Assembly (NCBI GenBank): GCA_020637635.1
Contig: JACKKB010000002.1
Span: 62,001-126,000 of the forward strand
Origin: Albidovulum sp.
GTDB lineage: Bacteria > Pseudomonadota > Alphaproteobacteria > Rhodobacterales > Rhodobacteraceae
Length of the DNA: 64,000 nt
Direction: 5' to 3'
Both the position numbers and the translations under genes were made by a program. The notes beneath the pieces were generated by a model. That model saw nothing but the letters and a program-made list of their open reading frames with translations. It had not been told where the DNA came from and ran no database searches. Below, one piece after another: positions 17,246-25,070 of the stretch; positions within the stretch are counted from its first letter, which is position 1, and every line of letters starts with the position of its first letter.

Positions 17246-18199
17246 TTACCCCTGCATCCAGGGGAGCTTGTCCAGATCGACATTGCCGCCGGTGATGATC
17301 ACCCCGACGCGCTTGCCTTTGAAATAGGCCTTGTTCTTCAGAATGGTTGCAAGCGGCACGGCCGAAGATGGCTCCATCACCACGCGCAGATGCTTCCAGG
17401 TGAGCTTCATCGCCTCGACGATCTCGGCGTCGGAGGCGGTGAAGATGTCGCTGACATGGTTCTTCACGAAGTGCCAGGTCAGGTCCTTCAGCGGCACCAG
17501 AAGACCGTCGGCGACGGTCTTGGGCGCATCGTCGGCGATGATATGCCCGGCCTTGAAGCTGCGATAGGCGTCATCGGCCTGTTCCGGTTCGGCCGCGATC
17601 ACCTTCGTCTCCGGCGCCAGCGTCGAGAGCGTCAGGCAGGTGCCCGAGATCATGCCGCCGCCGCCGATCGGGGCGACGACGAAATCGAGCCCGTCAGTAT
17701 CCTCGACCAGTTCCTTCGAGCACGTCCCCTGCCCCGCGATCACCCGGGGATCGTTGTAGGGATGGACGAAATCGCCCCCGGTCTCGGCCTGCACCCTGGC
17801 GAATGTCGCCTCGCGGGACGAGGTCGAGGGTTCGCATTCGGTGATCTTGCCGCCATAGCGGCGCACGGTATCCTTCTTGGCCTGCGGCGCGGTGCGCGGC
17901 ATGACCACGTTGCAGGGAATGCCCCGCAGCATCGCCGCGTAGCTCAGGCAGGAGGCGTGGTTGCCGCTCGAATGGGTGGCCACCCCGGCCTTCGCCTGCG
18001 CGTCCGTCAGCCCGAAGACCGCGTTCGTTGCACCCCGGACCTTGAAGGCGCCGGGTTCCTGGAAGTTCTCGCATTTGAAGAAGAGCTCAGCCCCGGTCAG
18101 CTCGTTCAGATAGTCCGAGGTCCGGATCGGCGTGCGGCGGATGTGCGGCCTGATGCGATCGTGCGCATCAAGCATGTCCTGATAGGTCGGGATCTGCAT
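17246..18199 (-). CDS. bhcB: Beta-hydroxyaspartate dehydratase BhcB
   Basis: 317 residues from the ATG at 18199, chosen because AAGGAGG lies 7 bases upstream and overlaps the bhcA stop; a GTG at 18214 is also in frame. Serine racemase/threonine dehydratase fold: PLP Lys53 in FQEPGAFKVRGA, HSSGNHASCLSYA, and the phosphate loop IGGGGMISG. It removes ammonia from beta-hydroxyaspartate? More exactly, it dehydrates it to iminosuccinate, the substrate of BhcD. Tight spacing to bhcA and bhcC supports one operon. Confidence 0.93.
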   Translation of the reverse strand: MQIPTYQDMLDAHDRIRPHIRRTPIRTSDYLNELTGAELFFKCENFQEPGAFKVRGATNAVFGLTDAQAKAGVATHSSGNHASCLSYAAMLRGIPCNVVMPRTAPQAKKDTVRRYGGKITECEPSTSSREATFARVQAETGGDFVHPYNDPRVIAGQGTCSKELVEDTDGLDFVVAPIGGGGMISGTCLTLSTLAPETKVIAAEPEQADDAYRSFKAGHIIADDAPKTVADGLLVPLKDLTWHFVKNHVSDIFTASDAEIVEAMKLTWKHLRVVMEPSSAVPLATILKNKAYFKGKRVGVIITGGNVDLDKLPWMQG

Positions 18200-18210
18200 G
18201 GCGGCCTCCT

Positions 18211-19398
18211 TCACGCGGCGGCCCGTTTCGCCGGAGCGCCGTGGCGGTAGAAGTCCTGCGCGGCGGCGACGCCCGACCCGAGACGGATCGGCAGTCCGAG
18301 GTCGACCATGACCATCTCTGCCGTCGCGATCCCCGAAAGCGCCATCACATCGGTCAGGCTGCCGAGATGGCCGATACGGAAGACCTTGCCCGCAACTTCG
18401 CCAAGGCCGGTGCCGAAGGCCACGCCATAGGCGGCGGCGGCGCGGTTGACGATCTCGGTGGCGTTGAAACCCTCGGGCGCAAGGATCGCGCTCACCGTGT
18501 CCGAGCAGAGATCCGGCGATTCGGCGCAGAGCCGCAGCCCCCAGGCGGCGACGGCGCGCCGCACGCCTTCGGCGATCCGGTGGTGACGTGCGAAGACATT
18601 CTCCAGCCCTTCGGCCAGGAGCATGTCGGAGGAGAACTTGAGACCGTTGATGAGCCCGACCGCCGGCGTATAGGGATAGCCGTTCGCGGCGTAGGTCCGC
18701 TCCATGTCGCGGATGTCGAAGAAGGTGCGCGGCAGGGTCGCGGTCTCGCCCGCGGCCTTCGCCTTGGCCGAGAATGCGACGATGGCAAGGCCCGCGGGAA
18801 GCATGAAGCCCTTCTGGCTGCCGGTCACGGCGATGTCGACGCCCCAGTCGTCCATGCGGAAGTCCATCGACCCGATCGACGAGACGCCATCGACGAACAG
18901 CAGCGCGGGATGTCCGGCCGCGTCGAGCGCGCGGCGCACCGCGGCGATATCCGAGCGCACGCCGGTCGCGGTCTCGTTATGCGTGGCCAGAACGACCTTG
19001 ATCTCGTGGCCGCGATCGGCCGTCAGGATCTCCTCGAAGCGATCCGCCGGGATACCCGCACCCCAGCGCGCCTGAACCACCTCGACCTTGAGCCCGTGGC
19101 GCTGGCACATGTCGATCCAGCGATGGCTGAACATGCCGTTGCGCGCGGCAAGCACCTTGTCCCCGGGCGAGAGCGTATTGGTGATCGCGGTTTCCCAACC
19201 GCCGGTTCCGGTCGAGGGAAAGAGAAAGACCTCGGCCGCCTCGGACTTGAGCACCTTGCGGACATTGGCGATCGCGGGATGAAGCATCTGCCCGAAGGCC
19301 GGCGACCGGTGATCGATCGTGGGCATGTCGACCGCCTTTCGGATCGCCTCGGGGATGTTGGTGGGCCCCGGAATGAAGACGGGATTCTGCTGGCTCAT
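18211..19398 (-). CDS. bhcA: Aspartate-glyoxylate aminotransferase BhcA
   Basis: 395 residues from the ATG at 19398 (MSQQNPVFIPGP), with AAGGAG upstream. Class V aminotransferase of the serine/alanine-glyoxylate type: NIPEAIRKAV, STGTGGWETAI, FVDGVSSIGSMDF and the PLP Lys196 in VTGSQKGFMLPAG. It transaminates glyoxylate with aspartate, giving glycine and oxaloacetate. First gene of bhcABCD, divergent from bhcR. A general serine-glyoxylate aminotransferase is the alternative, but the complete set of neighbours makes BhcA far more likely. Confidence 0.94.
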   Translation of the reverse strand: MSQQNPVFIPGPTNIPEAIRKAVDMPTIDHRSPAFGQMLHPAIANVRKVLKSEAAEVFLFPSTGTGGWETAITNTLSPGDKVLAARNGMFSHRWIDMCQRHGLKVEVVQARWGAGIPADRFEEILTADRGHEIKVVLATHNETATGVRSDIAAVRRALDAAGHPALLFVDGVSSIGSMDFRMDDWGVDIAVTGSQKGFMLPAGLAIVAFSAKAKAAGETATLPRTFFDIRDMERTYAANGYPYTPAVGLINGLKFSSDMLLAEGLENVFARHHRIAEGVRRAVAAWGLRLCAESPDLCSDTVSAILAPEGFNATEIVNRAAAAYGVAFGTGLGEVAGKVFRIGHLGSLTDVMALSGIATAEMVMVDLGLPIRLGSGVAAAQDFYRHGAPAKRAAA

Positions 19399-19464
19399 GG
19401 CGCGTCTCCTTGTGCGTTGAAACCACATTAGGTGAGTCGCCAGCACTTGTAAATTTTTTTGAAA

Positions 19465-19507
19465 AATGATTTCATTGTCACGAATAACCTAGTTTATGCA
19501 TATAAAC
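19465..19507. promoter_or_regulatory. AT-rich bhcA-bhcR control region with two inverted repeats
   Basis: The ~180-base gap between bhcA and bhcR is strikingly AT-rich compared with its surroundings. It holds AATGATTTCATT (19465-19476, 5-base arms) and GTTTATGCATATAAAC (19492-19507, 6-base arms GTTTAT/ATAAAC). These are candidate BhcR operators and/or promoter elements for the two divergent transcripts. IclR regulators usually bind such short palindromes; the assignment is inferred. Confidence 0.5.
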
Positions 19508-19581
19508 CAGTATCTTGCATTTTTCTATTGTTGAGATGCGTTTTCATTCGTACGGGGTCACGCAGTCAGCGGGGGAATCGG

Positions 19582-20415
19582 ATGGTGCGGGAGACAGCAC
19601 GAAAGGGTCGGCCGCGAAGCTTCGGCGGCGCGGCGGCGGGATCGACGATCCAGGCGCTTGACCGGGCGTTCAGCGTGCTCGAGGCGCTCGCCGGCGCCAA
19701 TGGCCTCACGCTCAGCGAGCTCGCGCGGCAACTCGGCCAGTCACCGGCGACGATCTACCGCGTTCTCGGTACGCTCGAGGCGCATGGCATGGCCGAGGTC
19801 GACCCCCCGACCCAGGCCTGGTTCGTCGGCGCCGGCGCCTTCCGGCTCGGCTCGGCCTTCCTGCGCCGCGCCAACGTGATCGAGCGCAGCCAGCCGGCGC
19901 TGCGGCAACTCATGCGCGCCACCGGAGAGACCTCGAACCTCGGGATCGAGCGCGACGGCGAGGTCCTCTTCGTCAGCCAGGCCGAGGCGGCCGAGACGAT
20001 CCGCGCCTTCTTCCCCCCCGGCACCGTCTCTCCGATGCATGCCTCCGGGATCGGCAAGGCGCTTCTCGGGACCTATGGCGAAGCCGCGCTGGCGCAGTTC
20101 CTGCGGGGTCGCAGGCTCGCCCGGTTCACCGACAAGACGATCACCGATCCGGCCGCCCTGACCGAAGCGCTGCGCCGGGACCGCGCGCGCGGCTACGCGA
20201 TCGACGACGAGGAAAAGGCGATCGGCATGCGCTGCGTCGCGGCGCCGATCGTGAACGTCTTCGGAACCGCGATCGCCGGCATATCGGTGTCGGGCCCGAC
20301 CCACCGCATGCCGGTCGCCGAGCTCGACAGGATCGGGCAACTGGTGCAGGGCGCCGCCCTCGCGGTTTCGCGCAGCATCGGCGGCGGCGGCGGCGCGCCG
20401 GCTGAGGTGCCCTGA
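19582..20415 (+). CDS. bhcR: IclR-family regulator BhcR
   Basis: 277 residues from the ATG at 19582 (MVRETARKGRPRS), preceded by GGGGG about 8 bases upstream; the frame opens at 19459 in AT-rich promoter sequence, so the internal start is preferred. Winged helix-turn-helix at ~25-85 (LTLSELARQLGQSPATIYRVL), then an IclR effector domain (FVSQAEAAETIRAFFPPG; PMHASGIGKALLG; CVAAPIVNVFG). In P. denitrificans BhcR senses glyoxylate and controls bhcABCD; the divergent position here is the same. It ends 2 bases from the convergent stop of the hydroxyacid dehydrogenase. Confidence 0.92.
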   Translation: MVRETARKGRPRSFGGAAAGSTIQALDRAFSVLEALAGANGLTLSELARQLGQSPATIYRVLGTLEAHGMAEVDPPTQAWFVGAGAFRLGSAFLRRANVIERSQPALRQLMRATGETSNLGIERDGEVLFVSQAEAAETIRAFFPPGTVSPMHASGIGKALLGTYGEAALAQFLRGRRLARFTDKTITDPAALTEALRRDRARGYAIDDEEKAIGMRCVAAPIVNVFGTAIAGISVSGPTHRMPVAELDRIGQLVQGAALAVSRSIGGGGGAPAEVP

Positions 20416-20417
20416 CC

Positions 20418-21389
20418 TCAGACGACCCGGTCGGGCGCCGGCGCGCCGGCGAAGAAGGCGCTGACATTGTCCAGAACGCGGGCGCCCATCGCCTCGCGCG
20501 TGGCGGCGGTCGCCGAGCCGAGATGCGGCAGCAGGACCAGGTTCGGCGCCGCAAGAAGCGCCGCCGGCACCCGGGGCTCGTGTTCGTAGACGTCGAGCCC
20601 GGCACCGGCGATGCGACCGGCGGCCAGTGCCGCCGCCAGCGCCGCCTCGTCCACCACCTCGCCCCGCGCGGTGTTGATCAGGAAGGCGCCGGGTCGCATC
20701 GCCGCCAGCATCTCCGCCCCGATCAGGTGCCGGTTCGCCGCCCCGCCGGGACAATGGAGCGAGACGAAATCGGCCGCGCCCATAAGCGCGCCGAGCCCGC
20801 CGACCTGGCGCGCGCCGAATCGGGCCAGGATCCCGGCCGGCACAGCGGACCGGTTGTAGACGAGGATCTCCATGCCGAAACCGAAGCGCGCCCGGGCGGC
20901 CATCGCCTGGCCGATGCGGCCGAAACCGACGATGCCGATCGTCGCGCCCGCGACCTTGGTGCCGACGAGATGCGTCGGACGCCAGCCGGTCCAGAGCCCG
21001 GCGCGCAGTTCGGCCTCGCCCTCGCGCACCCGCCGCGCGGTTATGAGCAGGAGCGTCATCGCAAGATCGGCGGTGCAGTCCGACAGCACGTCGGGTGTGT
21101 TGGTGACGGCAATGCCGAGCGCCCGAGCGGCATCGCAATCGATATGGCTGACGCCGACGCCGTAGTTGGCGATGAGTCGCGCGCGCGGGGTGAGTCCGGC
21201 GAAGACCTCGGGCCCGAGCCGGTCGGTGACGGTGGCGAGGAGGCCGTCGCAGGTTTCCAGCGCGGAGCGAAGTCCGTCCGGCCCGAGCGGCCTGTCGTCG
21301 GGGTTGAGGATCGTTTCGAATTCCGCCTCGAGGCGGCGCTCGATGGCCTCGGGCCAGCGCCTGGTCAAAACGAGCTTCGGCCGTGTCAT
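20418..21389 (-). CDS. D-2-hydroxyacid dehydrogenase (glyoxylate/hydroxypyruvate reductase type)
   Basis: 323 residues from the ATG at 21389 (MTRPKLVLTRRWPE), which sits 8 bases from GGAG; an ATG at 21395 is too close to it. NAD(P)-binding motif IVGFGRIGQAMA at ~150, and catalytic Arg (NTARGEVVDEAAL), Glu (EHEPRVP) and His (LPHLGSAT). It resembles GhrB/GyaR-type reductases that reduce glyoxylate to glycolate or hydroxypyruvate to glycerate. Its place directly next to bhcR fits a role as an overflow or return route for glyoxylate, but it is not part of the defined bhc cycle and the substrate is inferred. Confidence 0.87.
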   Translation of the reverse strand: MTRPKLVLTRRWPEAIERRLEAEFETILNPDDRPLGPDGLRSALETCDGLLATVTDRLGPEVFAGLTPRARLIANYGVGVSHIDCDAARALGIAVTNTPDVLSDCTADLAMTLLLITARRVREGEAELRAGLWTGWRPTHLVGTKVAGATIGIVGFGRIGQAMAARARFGFGMEILVYNRSAVPAGILARFGARQVGGLGALMGAADFVSLHCPGGAANRHLIGAEMLAAMRPGAFLINTARGEVVDEAALAAALAAGRIAGAGLDVYEHEPRVPAALLAAPNLVLLPHLGSATAATREAMGARVLDNVSAFFAGAPAPDRVV

Positions 21390-21409
21390 GTCCATCTCTC
21401 CGGTTGCGC

Positions 21410-21706
21410 TCAGGACGGGCCGAGCTTGCGTTCCTCGCGCGCGATCGACCAATCGATCAGGCGGCGCCAGAGCGCCTCCACAAGATCGGGGTCGGGGCCG
21501 CCCGCGGCGATCGCCAATGCCCGCACGCGCGAGACCACATCCTCGACGCGCGCGTCGATCCGCGCCGGCAGGCCCAACGCCGGTTTCAGCTCGGCGGCGC
21601 GGTCGATATAGCCCGTGCGTTCGGCCAGTAGCTCTACGAGAGCGGCGTCGACGCGGTCGATCTCGGAACGCACATCGGCCATCGTGCGGCACTCGGCAGG
21701 GATCAT
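21410..21706 (-). CDS. Chorismate mutase, AroQ type
   Basis: 98 residues from the ATG at 21706 (MIPAECRTM), with GGAG about 9 bases upstream. All-helical AroQ fold: MADVRSEIDRVDAALVELLAERTGYIDRAAELK, RIDARVEDVVSRVRALA and LVEALWRRLIDWSIAREE. Arg in the first helix, Lys in AELK and Arg/Glu in the middle helix match the active-site pattern. It converts chorismate to prephenate; PchB-like isochorismate pyruvate lyases share the fold but there is no salicylate cluster here. It starts 20 bases upstream of the hydroxyacid dehydrogenase, probably in the same transcript. Confidence 0.9.
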   Translation of the reverse strand: MIPAECRTMADVRSEIDRVDAALVELLAERTGYIDRAAELKPALGLPARIDARVEDVVSRVRALAIAAGGPDPDLVEALWRRLIDWSIAREERKLGPS

Positions 21707-21776
21707 CGGATCGCTCTCCATCTGGTCTGGCGTTCTCTTAGACCGGTCGGGCGCGACGGGCAATGCGGCGCCTCGG

Positions 21777-22317
21777 CAGGCGTATCGGTCGCCCGGGCGA
21801 ACCAGGGCGCGACAGCCGCTAGGGCGCGCGACCGCGGGCGGCGGACGATGCGGCTCGCTGCCGGAGCGGTGAGCAGCGCACGGGCGTTGCCGGCCGGTGG
21901 GGCGATTCAGGCGTGGATGGCGGTCGCGACGGCGGCACAGGCTCCGCGCGGCTCCGGGGTCCGGAGCGGAATCGCGCGTCCGGGACCGGCAAAGCTCGCC
22001 AGCGCCGCGATGTGGGAGACGGCGGCCTTGCGGTTCAGGATGTTGGTGACGAGGCCACGGCGGAGGCAGAGGCCGACGCGGGCGCCGACCAGGACCGTCC
22101 CGGCCGCAGCGCCCGGCTCGCGCCAGCCGTCCCGGGCAAGCCGGAGCGGATGGAGGACACCGGCCCGGCGCTGCGCCTGACCAAGGCCGGGCGAGGTCGC
22201 GGCGGCGATGGCGGGCGAGGCCTTGCTCGGTCCGGACGCGAGCTCGATCAGCCTCGCGGCGATGACGCGCGGGACGAGTTCCGACGGAGGGCCGCAACCG
22301 CCCCCATCATCGCGCCC
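21777..22317 (-). pseudogene. Decayed LysE/RhtB-family amino acid exporter
   Basis: One minus-strand frame carries the second half of a LysE translocator: GQAQRRAGVLHPLRLARDGWRE, then RRGLVTNILNRKAAVSHIAAL (family RGLLTNLLNPKAA...), then ACAAVATAIHA, an in-frame TGA at 21907-21909, and beyond it in the same frame SRALAAVAPWFARAT (family ...LAAVALWFAWST). The N-terminal helices are missing or unrecognisable, many membrane positions have become Arg or His, and a stop interrupts the frame, so it is non-functional. It fills the gap between hemF and chorismate mutase. Confidence 0.72.
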
Positions 22318-23205
22318 TCAGGGCCATTTGGCGATCGGCGGCAGGCTCATCAGCACCGCGTTCGCATCGTGGCCGGTCGAAAGGCCGAACTTCGTGCCGC
22401 GGTCGTAGACGAGATTGTATTCGGCGTAGAGACCGCGGTGGACGAGCTGCACATCGCGATCTGCCTCGTTCCAGCCGGTGGTGCGTCGGCGCTCGACGAG
22501 CGGCAGGAAGGCCGGCAGGAAGGCGCGGCCCACGGACTGGGTGAACGCGAAATCCGCGTCCCAGTCGCCGGTGTTCAGGTCATCATAGAAGATGCCGCCG
22601 ACACCGCGGGCGCGGCCGCGGTGGGGGACGAAGAAATACCTGTCGGCCCAGGCCTTGAAACGGTCGTAGTAATCGGCGCCGTGCGGGGCGCAGGCGGATC
22701 GCAGGACCGCGTGGAACGCCTCGGTATCGGCCGCGTATTCTATCGCGGGGTTCAGGTCGGTGCCGCCCCCGAACCACCAGGCGTGCGGTGTCCAGAACAT
22801 GCGGGTGTTCATGTGAACCGACGGGCAATGGGGATTGCGCATATGCGCCACGAGGCTGATGCCCGAGGCCCAGAAGCGGGGATCCTCGGCCATTCCCGGC
22901 ACGCCGCGCGCCGCCATCGCCGCCTGCGCCGGGGCGTCAAGCCGGCCATGGACGGTCGAGACATTCACGCCGACCTTCTCGAAGAGGCGGCCGCCGCGCA
23001 TCACGCTCATCAGGCCGCCGCCGGCATCGCTGCCGTCGTCCGAGGCGCGCCTGGTCTCGCTCAACTCGAACCTGCCGGGGGCGAGATCGGCGCCCGGACC
23101 CACGACGTGGGCGTCCTCGGCGGCCTCGAAGGCCTCGACGATGTCGTCGCGCAACGCGCGGAACCATGCCGCTGCGCGGGCCTTGCCGCCTTCCATTCCG
23201 CTCAT
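22318..23205 (-). CDS. hemF: Oxygen-dependent coproporphyrinogen III oxidase
   Basis: 295 residues, typical length. Hallmarks: GVNVSTVHGRL, SLVAHMRNPHCPSVHMNTRMF, WWFGGGTDLNP, ADRYFFVPHRGRARGVGGIFYDDL and the C-terminal EYNLVYDRGTKFGL. It converts coproporphyrinogen III to protoporphyrinogen IX in haem and bacteriochlorophyll synthesis, using O2. The start ATG at 23205 has GGGGA 6 bases upstream. It stands alone, followed by the LysE remnant. Confidence 0.96.
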   Translation of the reverse strand: MSGMEGGKARAAAWFRALRDDIVEAFEAAEDAHVVGPGADLAPGRFELSETRRASDDGSDAGGGLMSVMRGGRLFEKVGVNVSTVHGRLDAPAQAAMAARGVPGMAEDPRFWASGISLVAHMRNPHCPSVHMNTRMFWTPHAWWFGGGTDLNPAIEYAADTEAFHAVLRSACAPHGADYYDRFKAWADRYFFVPHRGRARGVGGIFYDDLNTGDWDADFAFTQSVGRAFLPAFLPLVERRRTTGWNEADRDVQLVHRGLYAEYNLVYDRGTKFGLSTGHDANAVLMSLPPIAKWP

Positions 23206-23407
23206 CGCATCCCCGTCATTCTGCGCGGCATCTGCCTAGCAGGTTCGCTATCGGCCTGCCAGCCCGGGCACACCCCCTTCTGGCCGCGCGCCCCGCGCCT
23301 GCCCGGCCTGCGCCTGCCCGGCCCGGCCCGACCCGGCCCGAGAAGATCAATTGCCTCCGCAAGCGCCGGCACGGTAATCTGGTGGCGAACCCCAATGGGA
23401 CTCTCTC

Positions 23408-23797
23408 ATGGCCACCCCACGTATCTCTCTGCTGATCAGTCTTGCCGGCCTTGCGGCCTGTTCCGGCAATCCGCCCGACTGTGCGCGCGAAGAGCGCAAG
23501 GATCTGGCGACGATAGAGGCGCTGATGGAAGAGAGCCGCACCAACCTGCAGCGCGGCTACACGATCGAAAGCACGGCGTCGGCCGCAAGCGTCGATGTCT
23601 GCCTCGGCACGCTCGGCACGGATGTCGGGGTCAGCTTCTGCACCAATCCGAACGGGCGCAAGCGGCCGGTCGCGCTCGACACTGCGGCCGAGGAACGCAA
23701 GCTGGCCGCGCTCGAGGCGCGGCGCGCAGCACTTCTCTCGGCGATCAGCGCCAAGAGTGCGGCCTGCGCGCCGGAACCCAAGGCGGTGGGGGGATAG
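23408..23797 (+). CDS. Small putative lipoprotein, paralogue A
   Basis: 129 residues. The N-terminus has a lipobox-like LAGLAAC (Cys18). The mature part has conserved cysteines (DCAREER, SVDVCLG, SFCTNP) and a helical, charged C-terminal half (EERKLAALEARRAALL). No family recognised. It is similar in layout and sequence to the next gene: an RGY motif in the first half and RPVALDTAAEERKLAALEAR against RPVAIDPAAEARKLAALKAR. Starts about 200 bases from hemF, divergently. Probable outer-membrane or periplasmic lipoprotein; function unknown. Confidence 0.75.
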   Translation: MATPRISLLISLAGLAACSGNPPDCAREERKDLATIEALMEESRTNLQRGYTIESTASAASVDVCLGTLGTDVGVSFCTNPNGRKRPVALDTAAEERKLAALEARRAALLSAISAKSAACAPEPKAVGG

Positions 23798-23800
23798 GCG

Positions 23801-24223
23801 ATGACTGGGCTCCGGGGCAGCCTCACCCTTGCCACCGTGGTGGCGCTCGCGGCCTGCGGAACGCCGCAGGAGCAGTGCATCCGCGGTGCGACACGCGAAC
23901 TTGGCACCGTCGACCGGCTCATTGCCGAAACCGAGGCGACGATCGCGCGCGGCTACGGATACCGGACCGACGAGGTGGTCCGCTGGGCCTGGACGGTCTG
24001 CGACACGGTGCCGATTGCGGCACCAGGGCGCGCCACGCCGCGGCCGATGTGCTGGGAGCCCTACACCGACACCGTGCGCCGCCCCGTCGCCATCGACCCC
24101 GCCGCCGAGGCGCGCAAGCTCGCCGCACTGAAGGCGCGCCGGACGGCGCTGGTCCGTCAGGCGGAGGCAGCGGTGAGGGCCTGCAGGGCGCAATACCCCG
24201 AAGAGCCGGGCGTCGGCGGCTAG
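23801..24223 (+). CDS. Small putative lipoprotein, paralogue B
   Basis: 140 residues. Lipobox-like VALAAC (Cys19), then QCIRGATRELGTVDRLIAET, ARGYGYRTDEVV, WTVCDTVP and RRPVAIDPAAEARKLAALKAR. A tandem duplicate of the preceding gene, starting 3 bases after its stop. Its TAG stop overlaps the TAG of the convergent SDR gene in a shared CTAG (24220-24223). Function unknown. Confidence 0.75.
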   Translation: MTGLRGSLTLATVVALAACGTPQEQCIRGATRELGTVDRLIAETEATIARGYGYRTDEVVRWAWTVCDTVPIAAPGRATPRPMCWEPYTDTVRRPVAIDPAAEARKLAALKARRTALVRQAEAAVRACRAQYPEEPGVGG

Positions 24224-25029
24224 AAGGCCGGCACCGGCACCGCGTCGACAAGGCCGCGGCCGCCATCGATGGTCAGGATCTGGCCGGTCATGAAGCTCGC
24301 CGCGTCCGAGGCGAGGAACTGGACCGCCTCGGTCAGTTCTCCGGGCGCCGCGATGCGGCCAAGCGGCGTCGCTCCGGTGACCAGGTCATGCCAGTCGGGG
24401 TTGTCCTTGAGGCTCGCCTGAAGGCTCGCGGTCATGACGCTGGCGATGGCGATGCCGTTGACGCGGATCCGGTGTGGCGCGAGGGCGACCGCGAGGCTGC
24501 GCGTCGCCTGTTCGAGCGCGGCGCCGGCAATGGAATAGGCGAGCAGCTCGGGCTGGGTCCGCCGCGACGCCAGAGGCGAGATGTTGACGATGGCGCCCAC
24601 CTCGCCCTCGATCTGGCCCTCGGCCTCGGCCTGGGCGATCATCCGGCGCGCCGCCAGCTGGCTAAAGCGCAGCGAGGCCGCGAGGTTCTGCGAGAGCATC
24701 TGTTCGAGCGACGGGTCGTCGGGGTTCAGCGGATCCGAGAGTGCGAACCCGCGTGCGGCGTTCACGACGATGTCGATGCGGTCGAAGGCGTCGATCGTGG
24801 CGGAGAGCAGATTGGCCATGGTGAGCTTCTGCGTCAGGTCGCCGGCGAAGGCGCGGACGGGGCCCTCTTCGGCCGCCTCGGCGCCGATCTCGCTTGCCAG
24901 CCGCGCCTCGTCGCCATCAGCGAACATCACCCGCGCACCGCGATCGACGAGGTGGCGCGCGACCGCGAGCCCCACACCGCGTGCCGCTCCGGTGACGATT
25001 GCGGTCTTGCCGGATATGGACAGGGACAT
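24220..25029 (-). CDS. SDR-family protein lacking the catalytic lysine
   Basis: 269 residues from the ATG at 25029, with GGAG 6 bases upstream. Rossmann fold with the cofactor motif VTGAARGVGLAVA, Asp37 region ADGDEARL, VNAARG and Asn115. The active-site region reads Ser151 (IVNISPL) and Tyr165, but the YxxxK motif is YSIAG: Gly169 replaces the catalytic lysine. The C-terminus is ordinary (RVNGIAIASVMT; FLASDAASFMTGQILTIDGG). It may be a catalytically altered or inactive reductase. Nothing nearby indicates a pathway. Confidence 0.85.
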   Translation of the reverse strand: MSLSISGKTAIVTGAARGVGLAVARHLVDRGARVMFADGDEARLASEIGAEAAEEGPVRAFAGDLTQKLTMANLLSATIDAFDRIDIVVNAARGFALSDPLNPDDPSLEQMLSQNLAASLRFSQLAARRMIAQAEAEGQIEGEVGAIVNISPLASRRTQPELLAYSIAGAALEQATRSLAVALAPHRIRVNGIAIASVMTASLQASLKDNPDWHDLVTGATPLGRIAAPGELTEAVQFLASDAASFMTGQILTIDGGRGLVDAVPVPAF

Positions 25030-25070
25030 AGGGGCTCCGTTCCTGATTCTCGGCCGCAGATTAGTCGATC

